Part shown: piece by piece, positions 10,867 through 22,416 of the stretch
Numbering within the stretch: position 1 is the first letter of the stretch
Layout of the letters: each line of letters starts with the position of its first letter
Assembly (NCBI GenBank): GCA_023014365.1
Contig: JAEBUN010000001.1
Location: forward strand, 3,162,001-3,226,000
DNA length: 64,000 bases
Source: Lepiota brunneoincarnata
Lineage: Eukaryota; Basidiomycota; Agaricomycetes; Agaricales; Agaricaceae
Reading direction: 5' to 3'
Program-made: the position numbers and the translations under genes
Notes under the pieces: generated by a model
The model's input: the letters and a program-made list of their open reading frames with translations, nothing else
Databases searched by the model: none
Told to the model about the DNA's origin: nothing

Positions 10867-11459
10867 CTATGTCCATCAGTCACAAAGCTTTTGACCCAGA
10901 GGGGAGGTGGAGAGAGAGAGAGGGAGAGAATGAGAATGAGAACAAGAAAACAAGAGGAAGAGGAACTTAAGTAGATGGAGAAAGAGCTGGGGTGTATTTT
11001 CACTACCTCATAATACAAATTTCTGGCTAGTTTTTATACTACAATAGTACAAGGTGGATATTTCAGATGGGGAAAGGGAAAGTATGGAACTGAGGAGAAA
11101 GAAGGAGAAACTTCATAAAGAAACTTGTAGCATATGTTTTTAACTACGGAAGGGGAGAGAGAAACTAGATAAAGGGAATAAGAAAATCGCCTACGCGATC
11201 CGTCACTTGCATGACGTGTCCATGCATGTCATTGGTCGTGCTTGGTGTGTTTTGGGTGGTGAACAAGCTGGGAGCGCGTGGGCACTGTGGTTGTCTCCGC
11301 GGTCTCGTCTGGGCTAGTGGAAGAGGGGATGATGGGTGCTACGTGAGCAGCCGTCGTTCGCTCTCCACAGTGACCTATATTCTAGGACCCCTAAGCGATG
11401 ACGGTGATAAAGCTTTGGCATGTGGCTGTACAGGCGGTGAATCTTGTCTCACAACACTC
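10867..11459. other. purine-rich intergenic stretch
   Basis: The minus-strand frame upstream of the Gag core is low-complexity here. The plus strand is a long GA-rich tract (about 10,900-11,190). From 11,190 the base composition changes to the balanced composition of the next gene. No feature beyond this is supported. Confidence 0.5.
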
Positions 11460-13084
11460 ATGAGCGAAACGCCGGAACACGAAACCTTGTACAATGCTCT
11501 CTGGAAACAACCACTCGATGGGGTGGTCCGGGACGTTCCCGATTACCCAGGTCTCCAATACGTTCCACAGGAACAGATCAAAACGCTAGGACTCGACCAG
11601 ATGAGGTTCCACGGAGTCCTGCTGTTTCGTGAAGAATACATTACAGCATACCGAACGTTGGAATCTCGGTGGAACCATACTGGCTCTCAGCAGGCGGGCG
11701 GCTTTGTTGTCTCAGGCCACCCAGGTATCGGTGCGTAACTGTTTCGCGAGCGCTTGTCCTGTCTAGATAGTAGATGCACAAGGCAAAACATACTTCCTGT
11801 TCTATATTATGTTGCGGCGCCTGAGTCGGGGCCTACCCACCGCCCTACAGGTGTTTTGCGACAAGTTCTATCTCTTTACTGACCAGGGTGCATCGGCACT
11901 TGCCAGTACCGAGAGCTCAAATGCCCAGTTGCTCCCGAGTGGCACGTGGGCTCTGGCCGACTCCAATGATGACGTTGGCTTGCCATGTAGGGCCTTCCTG
12001 GGCAGTAACAGGATGGATATTTGGATTATCCAGGCAACCTCACCAAAAGAATCAAGATGGTTTGATTGGATGAAATTGCGGATGGGTTCGATGTATATCA
12101 TGGACTGGTTCCCTCACAGGGAGATACGGGCGCTTTGGTGAGTGCATGGTATTCGTCCAGAGTCCTCGCTTACATCTAGTTAGCCGTCTACTCAAGCTCG
12201 ACGTTGACCAACTCTTATCGCATTATGACACCTGGGGTCCTTCTTTGCGCACATCTATCGCATTAATGCGAGGTGCAATTTCGGTCCAGTGGATCCGTCA
12301 GAGGGTCTGGTGTGCGGCGTGCGACTTTGCTAGCCGTCCTAAACCAGCCATAAAGTTGATTTTCGACAGCAACCCAGCAGATGTCTCTCATACTCTCTTT
12401 GCTGTGCGGCCTGGAACACCGGATAGGACTGTGCCCAGAGCAGAAATTCCAACCGACCATCTCAGAAACATCCTTGCTCTTGCTGTCGCCAAATCTGACG
12501 CTGCCAGACAATCCGAGTTCTTCTTCCACATGTCCCACTACCCATGGACCAGGGAGGCTGCGGGCTGGATGTTCGAGAAATTTGTTCATGTCCGATTGAC
12601 TTCTTCCAACTCTAAACCACTCCCATGCATTGCTGCCAGCGATACTCAAGCACCACTCAACATTCCCACATGCAATGAGGGTGTTGCCTTTGGTGGCACA
12701 TCCTGTCTTCCTGATATAATCAAACGCGTACCACCATTCTATTTGCAACCAGCGTCATCCATGTTTCCAAGCTTTGATGGGATTATATGCACTGACTCCG
12801 ACATCATCCTCATTCAGGCCACTATTTCCGAGAAACACGATATAAAATCCTCAGAGTTGGATTCTATCCATAAAAACCTCCCTTCACTTTTTGTTCAACG
12901 GCGCAGATGGTGCTTGGTTTTTATTACTTCAACTGAGGAGAATGGCGAATCTTTGCGTAAGCAGACGCTTGCGGGTCTTTCAGGTTGGGATCATCTAGCT
13001 GTCTATTCCTGTGCCCTCCGGGGACTGGCAGGGACAGAACAGGAGGATCTGGCAACAGAGCTGCATGTGGATGAGTTTATTTAA
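11460..13084 (+). CDS. Crinkler-like P-loop NTPase / nuclease-fold protein
   Basis: The phase-consistent model has exons 11,460-11,730, 11,783-12,137 and 12,184-13,084 (508 aa). Splicing intron 1 restores a Walker A motif, GHPGIGKT, at about residues 86-93. The C-terminal part has an Asp (residue ~407, in FDGIICTDSD), a Q-x-T (ILIQATI, ~420) and a His (~427). This D...QxT...H pattern is known from PD-(D/E)xK-fold domains of Crinkler/RHS-like proteins. Those families pair such NTPases with nuclease-like tails and act as effectors or in genome conflict. I chose the ATG at 11,460; the frame is open further upstream to 11,211. Intron 2 (46 nt) is short but is the acceptor that keeps frame. Its position next to decayed retrotransposons fits this family. 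Confidence 0.75.
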
Positions 13085-14134
13085 ATGTCATGTGTTTTCA
13101 AACGTTTGTGTGATAACTCCTTGTATATGTTTACAGCGACTATGAATCTTTTCTTTCTTGAAAGTAAAAGTTGTGTTTGCGCCAGGTCATAAGGGTCCTA
13201 GAATGTAGGTCACCGTAAGCCACTCGCCACCACCCCTCCACCACCCCTGGGCTTGTGACTAATGCTGAGGGATCAGGGCTATGCTCTATGACTTTCCACC
13301 ACTGAAGCTGAACCTTGTGGGCACTGAGGGTTGACATTGAGGTACTGAGGGCGGAGGAGGTAACGAAACTGGCATGATCTTGGTCTCGCGCTAATACAGC
13401 TTTCATCCTCATGAGCTCAAGATTCTAGATTCCTTCCAAAGGACCAAGTTGTGGGTTAGGAACATGAAGAAAAGCCCTACCGTATAATTTTACATTCACA
13501 GCCCTCCGACCAGCCCGTGACCCTGATGGGTTGATGGAGGCGATAGGTGGATGTTCAATTTCACCGCCCTTTCCATTCAAATCCGAGGAAGAGTCTTTGG
13601 AGTGTAGAACCGCATGCCCATGAAACCTGGGGTCTGCGGGTGCGTATTGGAAGAAGCGCCCGAGGCTGTTTTCCGCAAATCTCCAACTTTGCTGTGCGCA
13701 AGCCCCATAGGTTGGTTTTTCTTATTCTCACTGTAATTCAGGATTGTGGTGGGGGTATCCAGCATAACTCTACTGGTGTGCTTCGAACGTTCCTCGGTGG
13801 TAGAGATTTCCAGTTAACAGTAGAATCGCCCCTCTATCAGACAAGTGGGACGTCCTGTGCGTATCTGCCGTACTTCGGCTGCGAAACGATGCAGAAATCA
13901 ATAGTGTCATTGGTTCTTGAAACTGCACCGGTCGGCCAAAATATTCAGCGGTGTTGCCGGCAGTGCCAAGATGTTTGTTTAGCTGCACTCTTGGAGTTCA
14001 AGATGCATATAAAAGTGATATCCACTTTACCAGCATCCCTCATTCTCATTCTTCTTCATACACCTGTTCTATTTCGTATTCTCTGCTCATTTGATTTTCT
14101 ACTTCACCCGGCACCGAACCTCATTATCTTCATC
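13085..14134. other. intergenic region with promoter of the next gene
   Basis: A frame open from 13,547 into the next gene is probably chance, since it shows no protein-like features before 14,135. A CATATAAAAG sequence near 14,003 and a pyrimidine-rich tract just after it look like a core promoter for the secreted protein gene. Nothing else is visible. Confidence 0.5.
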
Positions 14135-14876
14135 ATGATTGCCATCTCTAAGCTCGCTGCCCTCCTCCCATTTCTCTCTTTCACCCTCGCTGTTCCCTTG
14201 ACCGGCCTCAGTGCTCGCCAAACTGGAGAAATGGCCCAATGCAAGCCCAACTTCCAAGGCAACCCAGTCTCGATCTTCATCGTTGACTCTAACGACACCG
14301 ACGATGACCAAATCCTCGAATGGTCGGCTGAGAACTTCGAAGGATCTCCTATCCACCTCAGGTCCCAGTCTGCGCAAGAGGGACTCCAGAAGTGGAGATT
14401 TCCTGGTCGAGTTCACGGGACAGCCCGAGCAGACCCACAAGATCAAGTAAGAGTGGATTTTCCGGGTCTGTGAAATGAAATTGAATATAATTCTTGGTGC
14501 AGGTTAGAACTTAGCGGCAGACACCACTCGGAATCTGGTAGCCACCGTCTCTGGCACTGCGGGGGAGCTTCATATTTGCCAATATCGTCCAAGGCGATAG
14601 GTGCGTCTGGCCTGTATCATCAATTATTTTACGCACCTTACACGCCGTTAAATTCTCAGGTCCCAAGATTTCGATCTCAACTGCAACCTGTGCATGGATA
14701 GCGGATTGGCTGTCGGGTGTCAGGTCTCTCATCCACCCACCGGCCAGTGCGTCACGGTCGACCCCGCTGCTGGTGATTGGCTTGACGGCAAACGTTTGGT
14801 GCTTGGTTCGTGCACGGATGCCGAGATCTTCCATATTATTCCGCAGTTGAGTGCCTCAGATGCTTGTGCAGGTTGA
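14135..14876 (+). CDS. small secreted beta-trefoil (ricin B-like) protein, frame damaged
   Basis: The first exon encodes a signal peptide (MIAISKLAALLPFLSFTLAV, then PLTGLSARQ) and a CKPNFQGNPVSIFIVD segment typical of small secreted fungal ricin-B-like proteins. Exon 2 after a GTAAGA donor reads NLVATVSGTAGELHICQ, and the last exon reads CNLCMDSGLAVGC and WLDGKRLVLGSC. These pieces do not join into one frame. The best join meets a TAG at 14,598 directly at a GTGCGT donor, and a FLVEFTGQPEQTHKI segment before the first intron lies in another frame. Either I missed a splice choice or the gene carries indels. It would act outside the cell, perhaps binding glycans. Confidence 0.5.
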
Positions 14877-15384
14877 TCCCTTGAGGAATTGATCTGAGGC
14901 ATCGGCAAGAGCTGTGCTTAGGGCATCGGGCATGGGTTTGGGTTTGTGATTCGTAGTTTATGTGGACAGTTCGATCGTTATTGTAAACGGTGTTTTATTT
15001 TCGATTGCTTCGTACCGCACCGTTGAAGGGTCGTGACGTCCGATGACCGTTCCAAGCGTGGTCACCAGTATAACCTGAGCAAAACCAGGGCATCCAGGGG
15101 GTGATGACATTTGGCAAGGACGGCATAGCAGCTCCTGGCCCCTGCGAAGATAACGATATATAGCGAGAACTTGGTTTCTGAGGATACAGAAGAGATGACC
15201 GAAGGAGGCTGTGGTCGGGAGGGAGAAATTAAAACAAGTGATCTGGATGGTGACGAGGGTGAGGCGATCTGCACAATAATTTCGCTGGTTCAGCTGGCCT
15301 GTGCCTTGCTTACTCTGGATGATCTGGATTCAACTGAGAATAAGAATTCCTATATGTGCATTTTCGGTAGAAGTGCAAGGGATC
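14877..15384. other. intergenic stretch
   Basis: No gene or site recognised. Confidence 0.5.
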
Positions 15385-15738
15385 TCACATCCTCGTCACA
15401 ACCCCTGCTAGATTCCAAATTGGCGAAATTCGACCTCCCTCGCCTACAGTAGTCAGTAGGGATTTCGAGCGTACCCAGCACACCTCACAGCAGTCACTGC
15501 TACGCAAAACATCGCGGTCGCTCATGCGAAAAGCCCACGGATCATCAAAGCGGAAGTTCAACCTATTCCCATCTTCACTGACAACTCTTCTTCGACAAGC
15601 TGAGTCACCTATTCCAAAACAGAGGATTTGATCAGCGGGGAGGGGGGGCGACCATGGAGGAGAGACAACGGAACAACAGTGGCGTGCGATCATCAGTGCC
15701 AGACCGTGGTCCAGGAGCTGCAAAGCAAACTGTTTCAT
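15385..15738 (-). CDS. hypothetical short ORF
   Basis: An uninterrupted 117-codon frame starts with ATG at 15,738. The stretch around VVSEDGNRLNFRFDDPWAF reads like a real protein, but no family is recognised, and the ORF may be one exon of a split or decayed gene. It lies between the secreted protein gene and TYR1. Confidence 0.25.
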   Translation of the reverse strand: MKQFALQLLDHGLALMIARHCCSVVSPPWSPPLPADQILCFGIGDSACRRRVVSEDGNRLNFRFDDPWAFRMSDRDVLRSSDCCEVCWVRSKSLLTTVGEGGRISPIWNLAGVVTRM

Positions 15739-15971
15739 GTCTATGTGTCGGTGTGGTGTGATAGCTTTGGGGAGGAGCCAGGGGCATCGAGCTGTCTACG
15801 AGCAGGTCCAAGGCTACTTTCCGTACTGCGGCCATTGCACCGGTTGAAAATTTGGCCACACTCGAAATACTATTCGTTCATAGAAAAGAGTCACAAGTCG
15901 CTCGACACAACTCATTAGTGTACATTTCATTGACATGGTGCATTACAACACTACCTTACACCAACTTCTTA

Positions 15972-17821
15972 TTACCTTTCCTCCCCCTCCCTCCTAAGCT
16001 CGCTGTCCATAACCGCCTTGATCATTTCACTCCCTAACTTCCCGGCCTCCTCAAATCTCGGCTCAAAAAACTTTTTGGTCTCCTCGAACCTTTTCCTATA
16101 AATCTCAAAACTCCCAAAATGAACGCACTGACTCCATCCCCTCGCAGCAATGACAAACTCCAAATCGTCCGATCGATGCCAATGATCATAAATTGCTGAA
16201 TAAATCGCACCTCTCAACAAACTCGGGGACCTAAACAGGTGCTCTGCAACACCCAAGAACAACCTAAAAATGGGCGTAGCGGCGAGCTGGAGATGGGTGT
16301 ATGGATTGATACCGAGGTGCGCCCAGCAATCTACCATAGCGAGGAGGGAGAGGTGGGAGTTGGGACGGTAGTTGGTTGGAGGTGTGAGTGAGGCTGGAGT
16401 TTGGAAGGGTGCGATGGGAGATTGTGGGATCGTCGTTGTTAGATTTGGGTTTTGTCCGAGACTGAATCGGTCGAGGATGGAGGCGGAGAGGAGGATGGGT
16501 TTTCGTCCGCTGGGAGCTTTGGATTTGGAACTTGATGCAGAACCAGCTTGGGATCCGGGTGGACTCCCGCCATCGCTTCTCCCCGCTTCCTCTTCTGCAA
16601 TAACATCCTGCTCTACTCCCCATTCGCCAAAAACCACTTGTCTCGCCCACTCGACGCGTTCCTTGAACTTCACGCGGTCACTCTGGGAGCCACTTCCCCC
16701 ACTCAACATAAGCTTGAATAGTTCGGACGCACTCGTAGCGTATTGATCAATTTGATGGCGGGCACTTGGGTTGAGAATCGCAAGACCGGCGTAAACGTGC
16801 CATGCGTTTGAGTAGATTCGCAATGTGAGGTTGACTTTGGCCGTTTCGATGCCTCCGACGTAGATTCCTTGCTCCCATGGGTATCCTTGTGTGGATGCCC
16901 AGGCCGTGCCCATGCTTTATAACCAACATGAGTCGTGTGTTGCATTTGCGGGCCGGGGTTGAGAGATGGTCTTACCTCAAGAACGCAGCGTGGGTCACGG
17001 CTTGGGTGTTAGCAGTGACACCATCATGTTCGTCGTAGGAGAGGTACACATAGCGGGAACCAAAACTCCGGAGAATATTTTCAACGAGGATTAACGCATT
17101 TTTTGTCGACCTATGTTTGATCAGAACCTACGGGGTTGGCTGTAAGATGGGGAGGAAAGGGGAGGAAGGAAGGGAAGCCACACCAGGGGCTGTCCAACGG
17201 GGCTAACCGTAGGACCATGCAACGAGTGACAAGACAAAATGTGGACGTCTTTCGGTAGATGTGCCTCAAATGCGGCCTTTTCCGGGGCCTTGACGGATGT
17301 TTGACCAGCAACGATTGCATTCAGTTTGGTCGCTTAGGAACGGATCAGTGCTTGTCATTTCCGTGAGAGAGAAGCTACGCACAGGGACCGTACTGTGCGA
17401 CAACACGGTCAATGAACTCGGCTTCGACAGAATAGATGATAAAGTCAGATGAGCGTGAAACTGCATGCCCATCCTTCTGGGGGTAGACCCCCGGGGTGTC
17501 TGAATCCGTACATCAGGAAGGGGCAGGTCAGTGTCTACAAGTGGACATACTGGCATAATCTCCTCTGAGCTCTTCGTACTTCTCTGGTAAATCACAGACG
17601 TATATCCTTTTGGCAATAAAACGTTGAGGAACCGAGCCATAATCGACGAGTAAGCCCAATACCGACTTTTTCCACCCAGCTTGACTCAAGTACTTTGCGT
17701 ACATGCGACCCATGGCACCCATACCGATAAGCCCAATGGTCGGCTGTGCGCTTTCCGGCACGTCAGGGGTAACGTTGGGATCGACATTGACAGGTAGAAT
17801 ACACGATTCACTGGTAGCCAT
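15972..17821 (-). CDS. TYR1: prephenate dehydrogenase (NADP+)
   Basis: The enzyme oxidatively decarboxylates prephenate to 4-hydroxyphenylpyruvate in tyrosine synthesis, in the cytosol. Exons 17,821-17,667, 17,606-17,551, 17,499-17,383, 17,332-17,182, 17,110-16,976 and 16,914-15,972 sum to 1,557 nt (518 aa) with every junction in frame. The N-terminus has the dinucleotide fold GLIGMGAMGRMYAKYL. Downstream are CHSLHGPTVSPVGQPLV, QAVTHAAFLSMGTAWA, IYVGGIETAKVNLTLRIYSN, SHLSLLAMVDCWAHLGINPY and KFFEPRFEEAGKLGSEMIK, which follow the order of fungal Tyr1. An insertion rich in Gly/Ser (about residues 250-300) looks like a disordered loop. Intron 4 uses a weak GTGGCT donor; the more obvious GTGTGG two bases upstream would lose frame. 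Confidence 0.93.
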
Positions 17822-18250
17822 CGTCTTCCTGCTGCGTCTGAAATCCTAGTGTTGGCTGAATGAAACTGTGTGAGAAGGTTGTCCATGATTCGTGACTATA
17901 AGCGCACGTTGTGAGTCCGCGGTGACGATAGCAAGAGAAACACATTTCAGCGTCTAATCTCCCCGTCGCTTGAGATCAAGGTAACGCTGAACGTCGGATT
18001 CAGATCGTCCGACGAGTGTCACGTGCTAAGCGTGATAAAATGTAACGGAAAACCAAAAAAATCTTTCAGAAACATGTAGAGATTGTTTTTACAAACAACA
18101 TATGCTCAGAATCTCCCAGAACTCTCCTGAACTCGCGAATCCCCTGAATCATTTTCGAATCAACCAGCTTAAGCGCGTGCTGACTCTGCTGAATAACCCT
18201 CATTCTTACATGTGCATCGGAGATATCACAAAGTTTCACCTTCACCTGCC
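17822..18250. other. upstream region of TYR1
   Basis: It holds the probable TYR1 promoter. I see no additional gene. Confidence 0.4.
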
Positions 18251-19620
18251 ATCGGACCGGAGATCATCACAATGTGTTGATTGATCTCATCTTGGTGCCC
18301 CTCTATGTAGTGGTCATACAGGCCACAGAGCCACGGCACACTCGGTACAAAACCATGCGAACCATACTGGCTAGTGTCGTGAAATAAGTCGTATTCAGGT
18401 CAAGGCATGCCTGTCCATCGAGCAACAGGGAAGTCTAAGTACTGGAGATGCATACTGGGGGAGGTGCTGGCCTCGCAATGCATCAGAAATTTTCCCTGAG
18501 CCCATTCCACACCGGAAACACATCCGCATCCATGATAGCGCTTGTGATATTCTGCTGTAGTAGATAAGCTGTGCAGGAAATTCGGCCGCGAGGACAGGAG
18601 GGAGAACTGCGAGAATACAGGGGTCCCAGCTCCGGAATGTGACAGTTGGCCTCCTCGTTCAAGCAGCTGGCGGCAGCGGTAGCGATCCCGAATCAGTTAG
18701 AATTTGAAATTGGCCCAACACAACGTCAAGAACGAGGGAGAGCGTTATGGCGATGTGTAATGGCAATAAGGGCAAGGGATGTCCCTGTAAAGGGGTCCCA
18801 GGCGAAGAACTCGATGTCGTGGATGGTGGTAGGTGAAATGTGACCATCACTAAGAGTGAGATATGCAGCTCGCTTCGGGAACCAGAGCATCTCTCCCTTG
18901 CATAAAGTTGTGGGGATACCTATCGTTGTCCCGCACTTCAAGCTCAGCAAGTCGAGCTCGAAAAGCATCCAGTAACCACCGTGGGAGTGGGCAACGGGCT
19001 TTGCATGATCATTCGTGAGAGGCTGCTTCGCGGTTCCCTAGATCGCCTCCGTCATCGCCGTCATCTTCATCGCCCGAGTCTGAGTCTTCATCTCCCAAAC
19101 CATCCCCGACACCATCATCTTCACCATCTTCCAAGTCATCGATTAGTTCCAAGCGATCAGGATCCTCATCGAGAATGATGTATGTTGAAGTTGATGCATG
19201 ATTGCCCTCATCGATGTCTTCATTTATTCAATCGTGTGCTTCAGAGCCTGTATTCGAGTCATGGGCGTTGCGGTGGGTAGCATTGGTGGTGGCTCGCCGG
19301 TGGTGTGTGCCTGGAACATAGGATATGTTTATGCTGGGAGGGGGGTGGCCAATGAAGAAATTGTAACGTGTCCAAGCAGTCCAATCGCGATGTATTATGT
19401 CGCTGGTGACGAACAGGGGCATGATATGTCGAGACTCGAGTGACACTGATCAAGTTCAAAATCGATGTTGTGGGACCTGAAGTACCTGTAGAGGCACTGG
19501 CTGGAGAGCCCCTTCGGATACTAGCCCTAAAGTGTTCCAGAAAAATGGCATCAAGACCTTCAAGACTGTTGGCCAAGAACTCGACGGCACCTGTTATAAG
19601 TCCCAGGAAAAGCTAGACCG
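18251..19620 (-). pseudogene. unidentified, probably decayed protein-coding gene
   Basis: Several minus-strand stretches read like exons. They are FLANSLEGLDAIFLEHF near 19,560, a Trp/Tyr-rich stretch near 19,360-19,430, a strongly acidic run (DDLEDGEDDGVGDGLGDED) near 19,040-19,150, HSHGGYWMLFELDLLSLK near 18,960, SPTTIHDIEFFAWDPFTG near 18,820, and a C-terminal-like WLCGLYDHYIEGHQDEINQH near 18,300. The frames do not link cleanly and in-frame TGA codons occur. I do not recognise the family. Confidence 0.4.
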
Positions 19621-19841
19621 CGACAGGGGCTAATGGCTTGAATCTTCCATAACTGATACAGATTATTCTGGAACCTAGTTCATTCCACAGAGTGGTATCT
19701 TCGAGGTATCTTGGCCCTGGCTCGCTTGTTGTAAGGGCCGAATACAAAGTTCAAACAATAGCTATTATCACGTGGCTTCAGGGTAGGCTCATGCGCGTCC
19801 AGCACTTGCCTGCTCTCATCACTACGCCACACACTGTTGTC

Positions 19842-20695
19842 ATGGACCAGATCTTCACGCAAACTTCACTTTACTCCCTCCTCGGTGTTGCGACTATTGC
19901 AATAGTCGCGAAAGTCGCCTCTTCTGGTTTGCTGCCTAAGAATGCTTCCGCTAAGGATCGGTGGACCTTCATCTGGCTCGTAAGTACTGTTTTATCTCAT
20001 GCATGCCAATTGGGCTTATGAAGGGAGCGGACATCGAACCTAACTAGGCTTTCGATGGTATGATCCATTTCTCCTATGAAGCACCCTTCCTCTATTACTC
20101 GACCTTCGGCCGCCAAGTAAATACGAGCACTGGTCCGCTCGCCGAGTTATGTATGTCATGTACTGTCACCTCTCCTCTTTGCTTCTGATGAAGCCATATA
20201 GGGAAAGAATATGCTGCGGCCGACTTCCGCTGGGGAACCGCTGATTCCACCGTTGTTTCCCTGGAAATCCTCACTGTCCTCGGAGCCGGACCACTCTGCT
20301 TCTACATCATATATCAGATCATTAAACGGGATCCAGCAAGGCACTATTGGATCATCATCTTAAGTACTGCCGAGTTATATGGCGGCTGGATGACATTCTG
20401 CCCGGAATGGTTGACCGGAAGCCCCAATCTGAACACTTCGAACTGGCTACACCTCTGGGTTTATCTCTTCGTAAGCTTCCTTCAAAACTCTGCTCGTTGA
20501 ATGACTTACTCACGGCTCCCATTCAGTTCATGAATATCATGTAAGTTGTGTTGCATCATTCGCTCGTCATTGTCCTTCAATCTGACCATGGATCTTTTAA
20601 GCTGGGTTATCATCCCACTGATGTTGATGGTTGACTCTTATGGCTACATTGCCAGCGCTCTGCGCGGTGCCCGAAAGAAGACCAAGGCAACTTGA
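19842..20695 (+). CDS. sterol delta8-delta7 isomerase (EBP / EXPERA family)
   Basis: This membrane enzyme moves the C8 double bond of sterol intermediates to C7 in the endoplasmic reticulum. In most fungi this step is done by ERG2; EBP is the animal/plant-type enzyme. Exons 19,842-19,979, 20,048-20,150, 20,202-20,470, 20,527-20,540 and 20,602-20,695 sum to 618 nt (205 aa), phase-consistent. EBP catalytic positions are visible: His53 and Glu57 (GMIHFSYEAPF), Glu83 (WKEYAAADFRW), and Asn173 with Trp176 (FMNIIW). Hydrophobic stretches fit the four-helix EXPERA fold. Exon 4 is only 14 nt and encodes the conserved Asn. The length matches EBP (about 230 aa). Confidence 0.9.
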
Positions 20696-21356
20696 CCTGC
20701 CATCTTTGTTTAAAATATGTACATCTTTTGTCCTGTGGATATTTTCCTCTGCAGGTGTTGGCAATGCTGCTGCTCTATATTTCCGAGATGTCCAAAGGTC
20801 TAACTCATATCTATATTATATGAGAATTTTTCAACTGTTGAGCGTGATACGTTTAGTCTTGCCTTCGTCTAGCCAGAAGAATAGTACGGGGTGCCGAGTC
20901 ATGATTTCTCCCTTCTGGTCGCTCGAATTTGTTACACTACGTTGCTAACGCTTCTGGACACTACTATTTCAGCCCCACAGACTTAATACACATGAGCGGA
21001 GCAGTTGTAGGTATACCAGGGTCTGACCATGCGCCTCTAGTATAGCTGAGATATTCCAAGCTCTCGCGTCTCGCTGGTCTTAAATATGTTTTGCAAAATA
21101 TCCCGGAAATGGATTGTTCCCCCAGCCATTGCAATGCTTGATCCGCGGTGTTAAGGACGACCGTCCTGGCTTGATAAGGCATAATCAACGATTTGCACAA
21201 GGTATGGACCGCGCTAAGCTGATTCATTCTCATTGAACCCATTTGCGTAGCGGCGTGATACCAATGAACAGCACCGGTTAAGTTGAGACATTGTGATAGG
21301 CGATCACATGACACTACGCCATAAATACTTCGACACAGGCGTCCCGAAGCTATCTC
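20696..21356. other. intergenic region
   Basis: No gene recognised. It carries the 3' side of the sterol isomerase gene and the promoter side of the amidotransferase-like gene, which lies on the same strand. Confidence 0.45.
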
Positions 21357-22416
21357 ATGTCCCTCCGATTTCCTCGTACCATTCGTGTCGCCTTGTTTAT
21401 ATGCGGCGGATTATCTGACTCTGTTGCAGCCATTCAAGGAAACTATTATGATATCTATAAGCGCTTCTTGGAGGTCTCCCTGCCTCCCAACTCCGCCACC
21501 GAGGTCGTCGTCGATGGGTACGATGTCAGGGCCGAAATGAGATATCCTGACGAGGACCAGCTGATGTCCTACGATGCGGTATTACTCACTGGATCAGGTA
21601 TTTTTCCAGGCTATACATATGGAGAGGTGCCCAAAGGATTAACGTTGTACGGCCCCAGCTGCTTCTGCGTACGAAAACCTGGAGTGGATTAATGTCCTCA
21701 TTCCTTATGTCCAACGCATCGCCAAAGATTTTCCCAAGATCAAGATAATCGGTGCGTCGATACCTCTGATGGGTTTGATTTCATCTCACGAGAAGAACAA
21801 AGGTATCTGTTTTGGTCACCAGATTGTCAGTAGAGCACTCGGGGGCGAATGTGTGCCCAATAGCGATCGATGGGAAATCGGCCCAACTACTCTCCAGTTG
21901 ACGGAGTTGGGGAAGTCCCTACTTGGCGTAGACCAACTGGTTAATCAATTTATTTATTCCTTCGTGCGGCTCGATTTCTGACCGCCGTCTAATAGAACAT
22001 TCAGCAGGTCCATCGTGACCACGTTCCGGTTGACTCACTTCCTGGTCTTCGCTCTGGCGAACTCCATCTCTTGTGTTCGACAGATGTATCTGAAAACCAG
22101 GGCTTTATAAAATTCTACCCAGTCCTCTCCTCCTACAGTCCGTCCCCTGTCCCCGAGGCAAATCCAAATCATCACGTTCCAGGGACACCCCGAGTTCATG
22201 GAACCTGTGGTCACTGGAATAGTACGAGAACGGTCAGGTATTATAGATGCTGCCGCAGTGGCGAGTTACTTTGGTGAAAAGGGTGATCAGGGCAACGCTG
22301 AGCCCATAGATAAGGATGGGACTGGCCGAAGATGGTGGAAAAATGACGGGGTGGGTGTTATTGGTAGGGCAATTTGGAAGGTCCTCGGGGTGGGCATCGA
22401 GGAAGAGGGTCAATGA
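21357..22416 (+). CDS. class I glutamine amidotransferase-like protein
   Basis: The family hydrolyses glutamine, or has lost that activity; this stand-alone subgroup has no assigned substrate. Exons 21,357-21,597, 21,659-21,751, 21,803-21,939, 21,996-22,085 and 22,123-22,416 give 284 aa in phase. The nucleophile Cys is at residue ~114 in GICFGHQIVSRALGG, created by splicing intron 2, and the His/Glu pair lies in FQGHPEF (~209 and 211). QVHRDHVP follows the family pattern. Intron 4 is uncertain: the 37-nt version I used removes a VSENQGFIKF segment that resembles coding sequence of the family. A frameshift near 22,115 is the alternative. The downstream tail is Gly/Glu-rich. Confidence 0.78.

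Noticed and set aside
13547..14134. In-frame N-terminal extension of the secreted protein
   Set aside because: The extension has no protein-like features, and a signal peptide begins exactly at 14,135 behind a TATA-like and pyrimidine-rich promoter.
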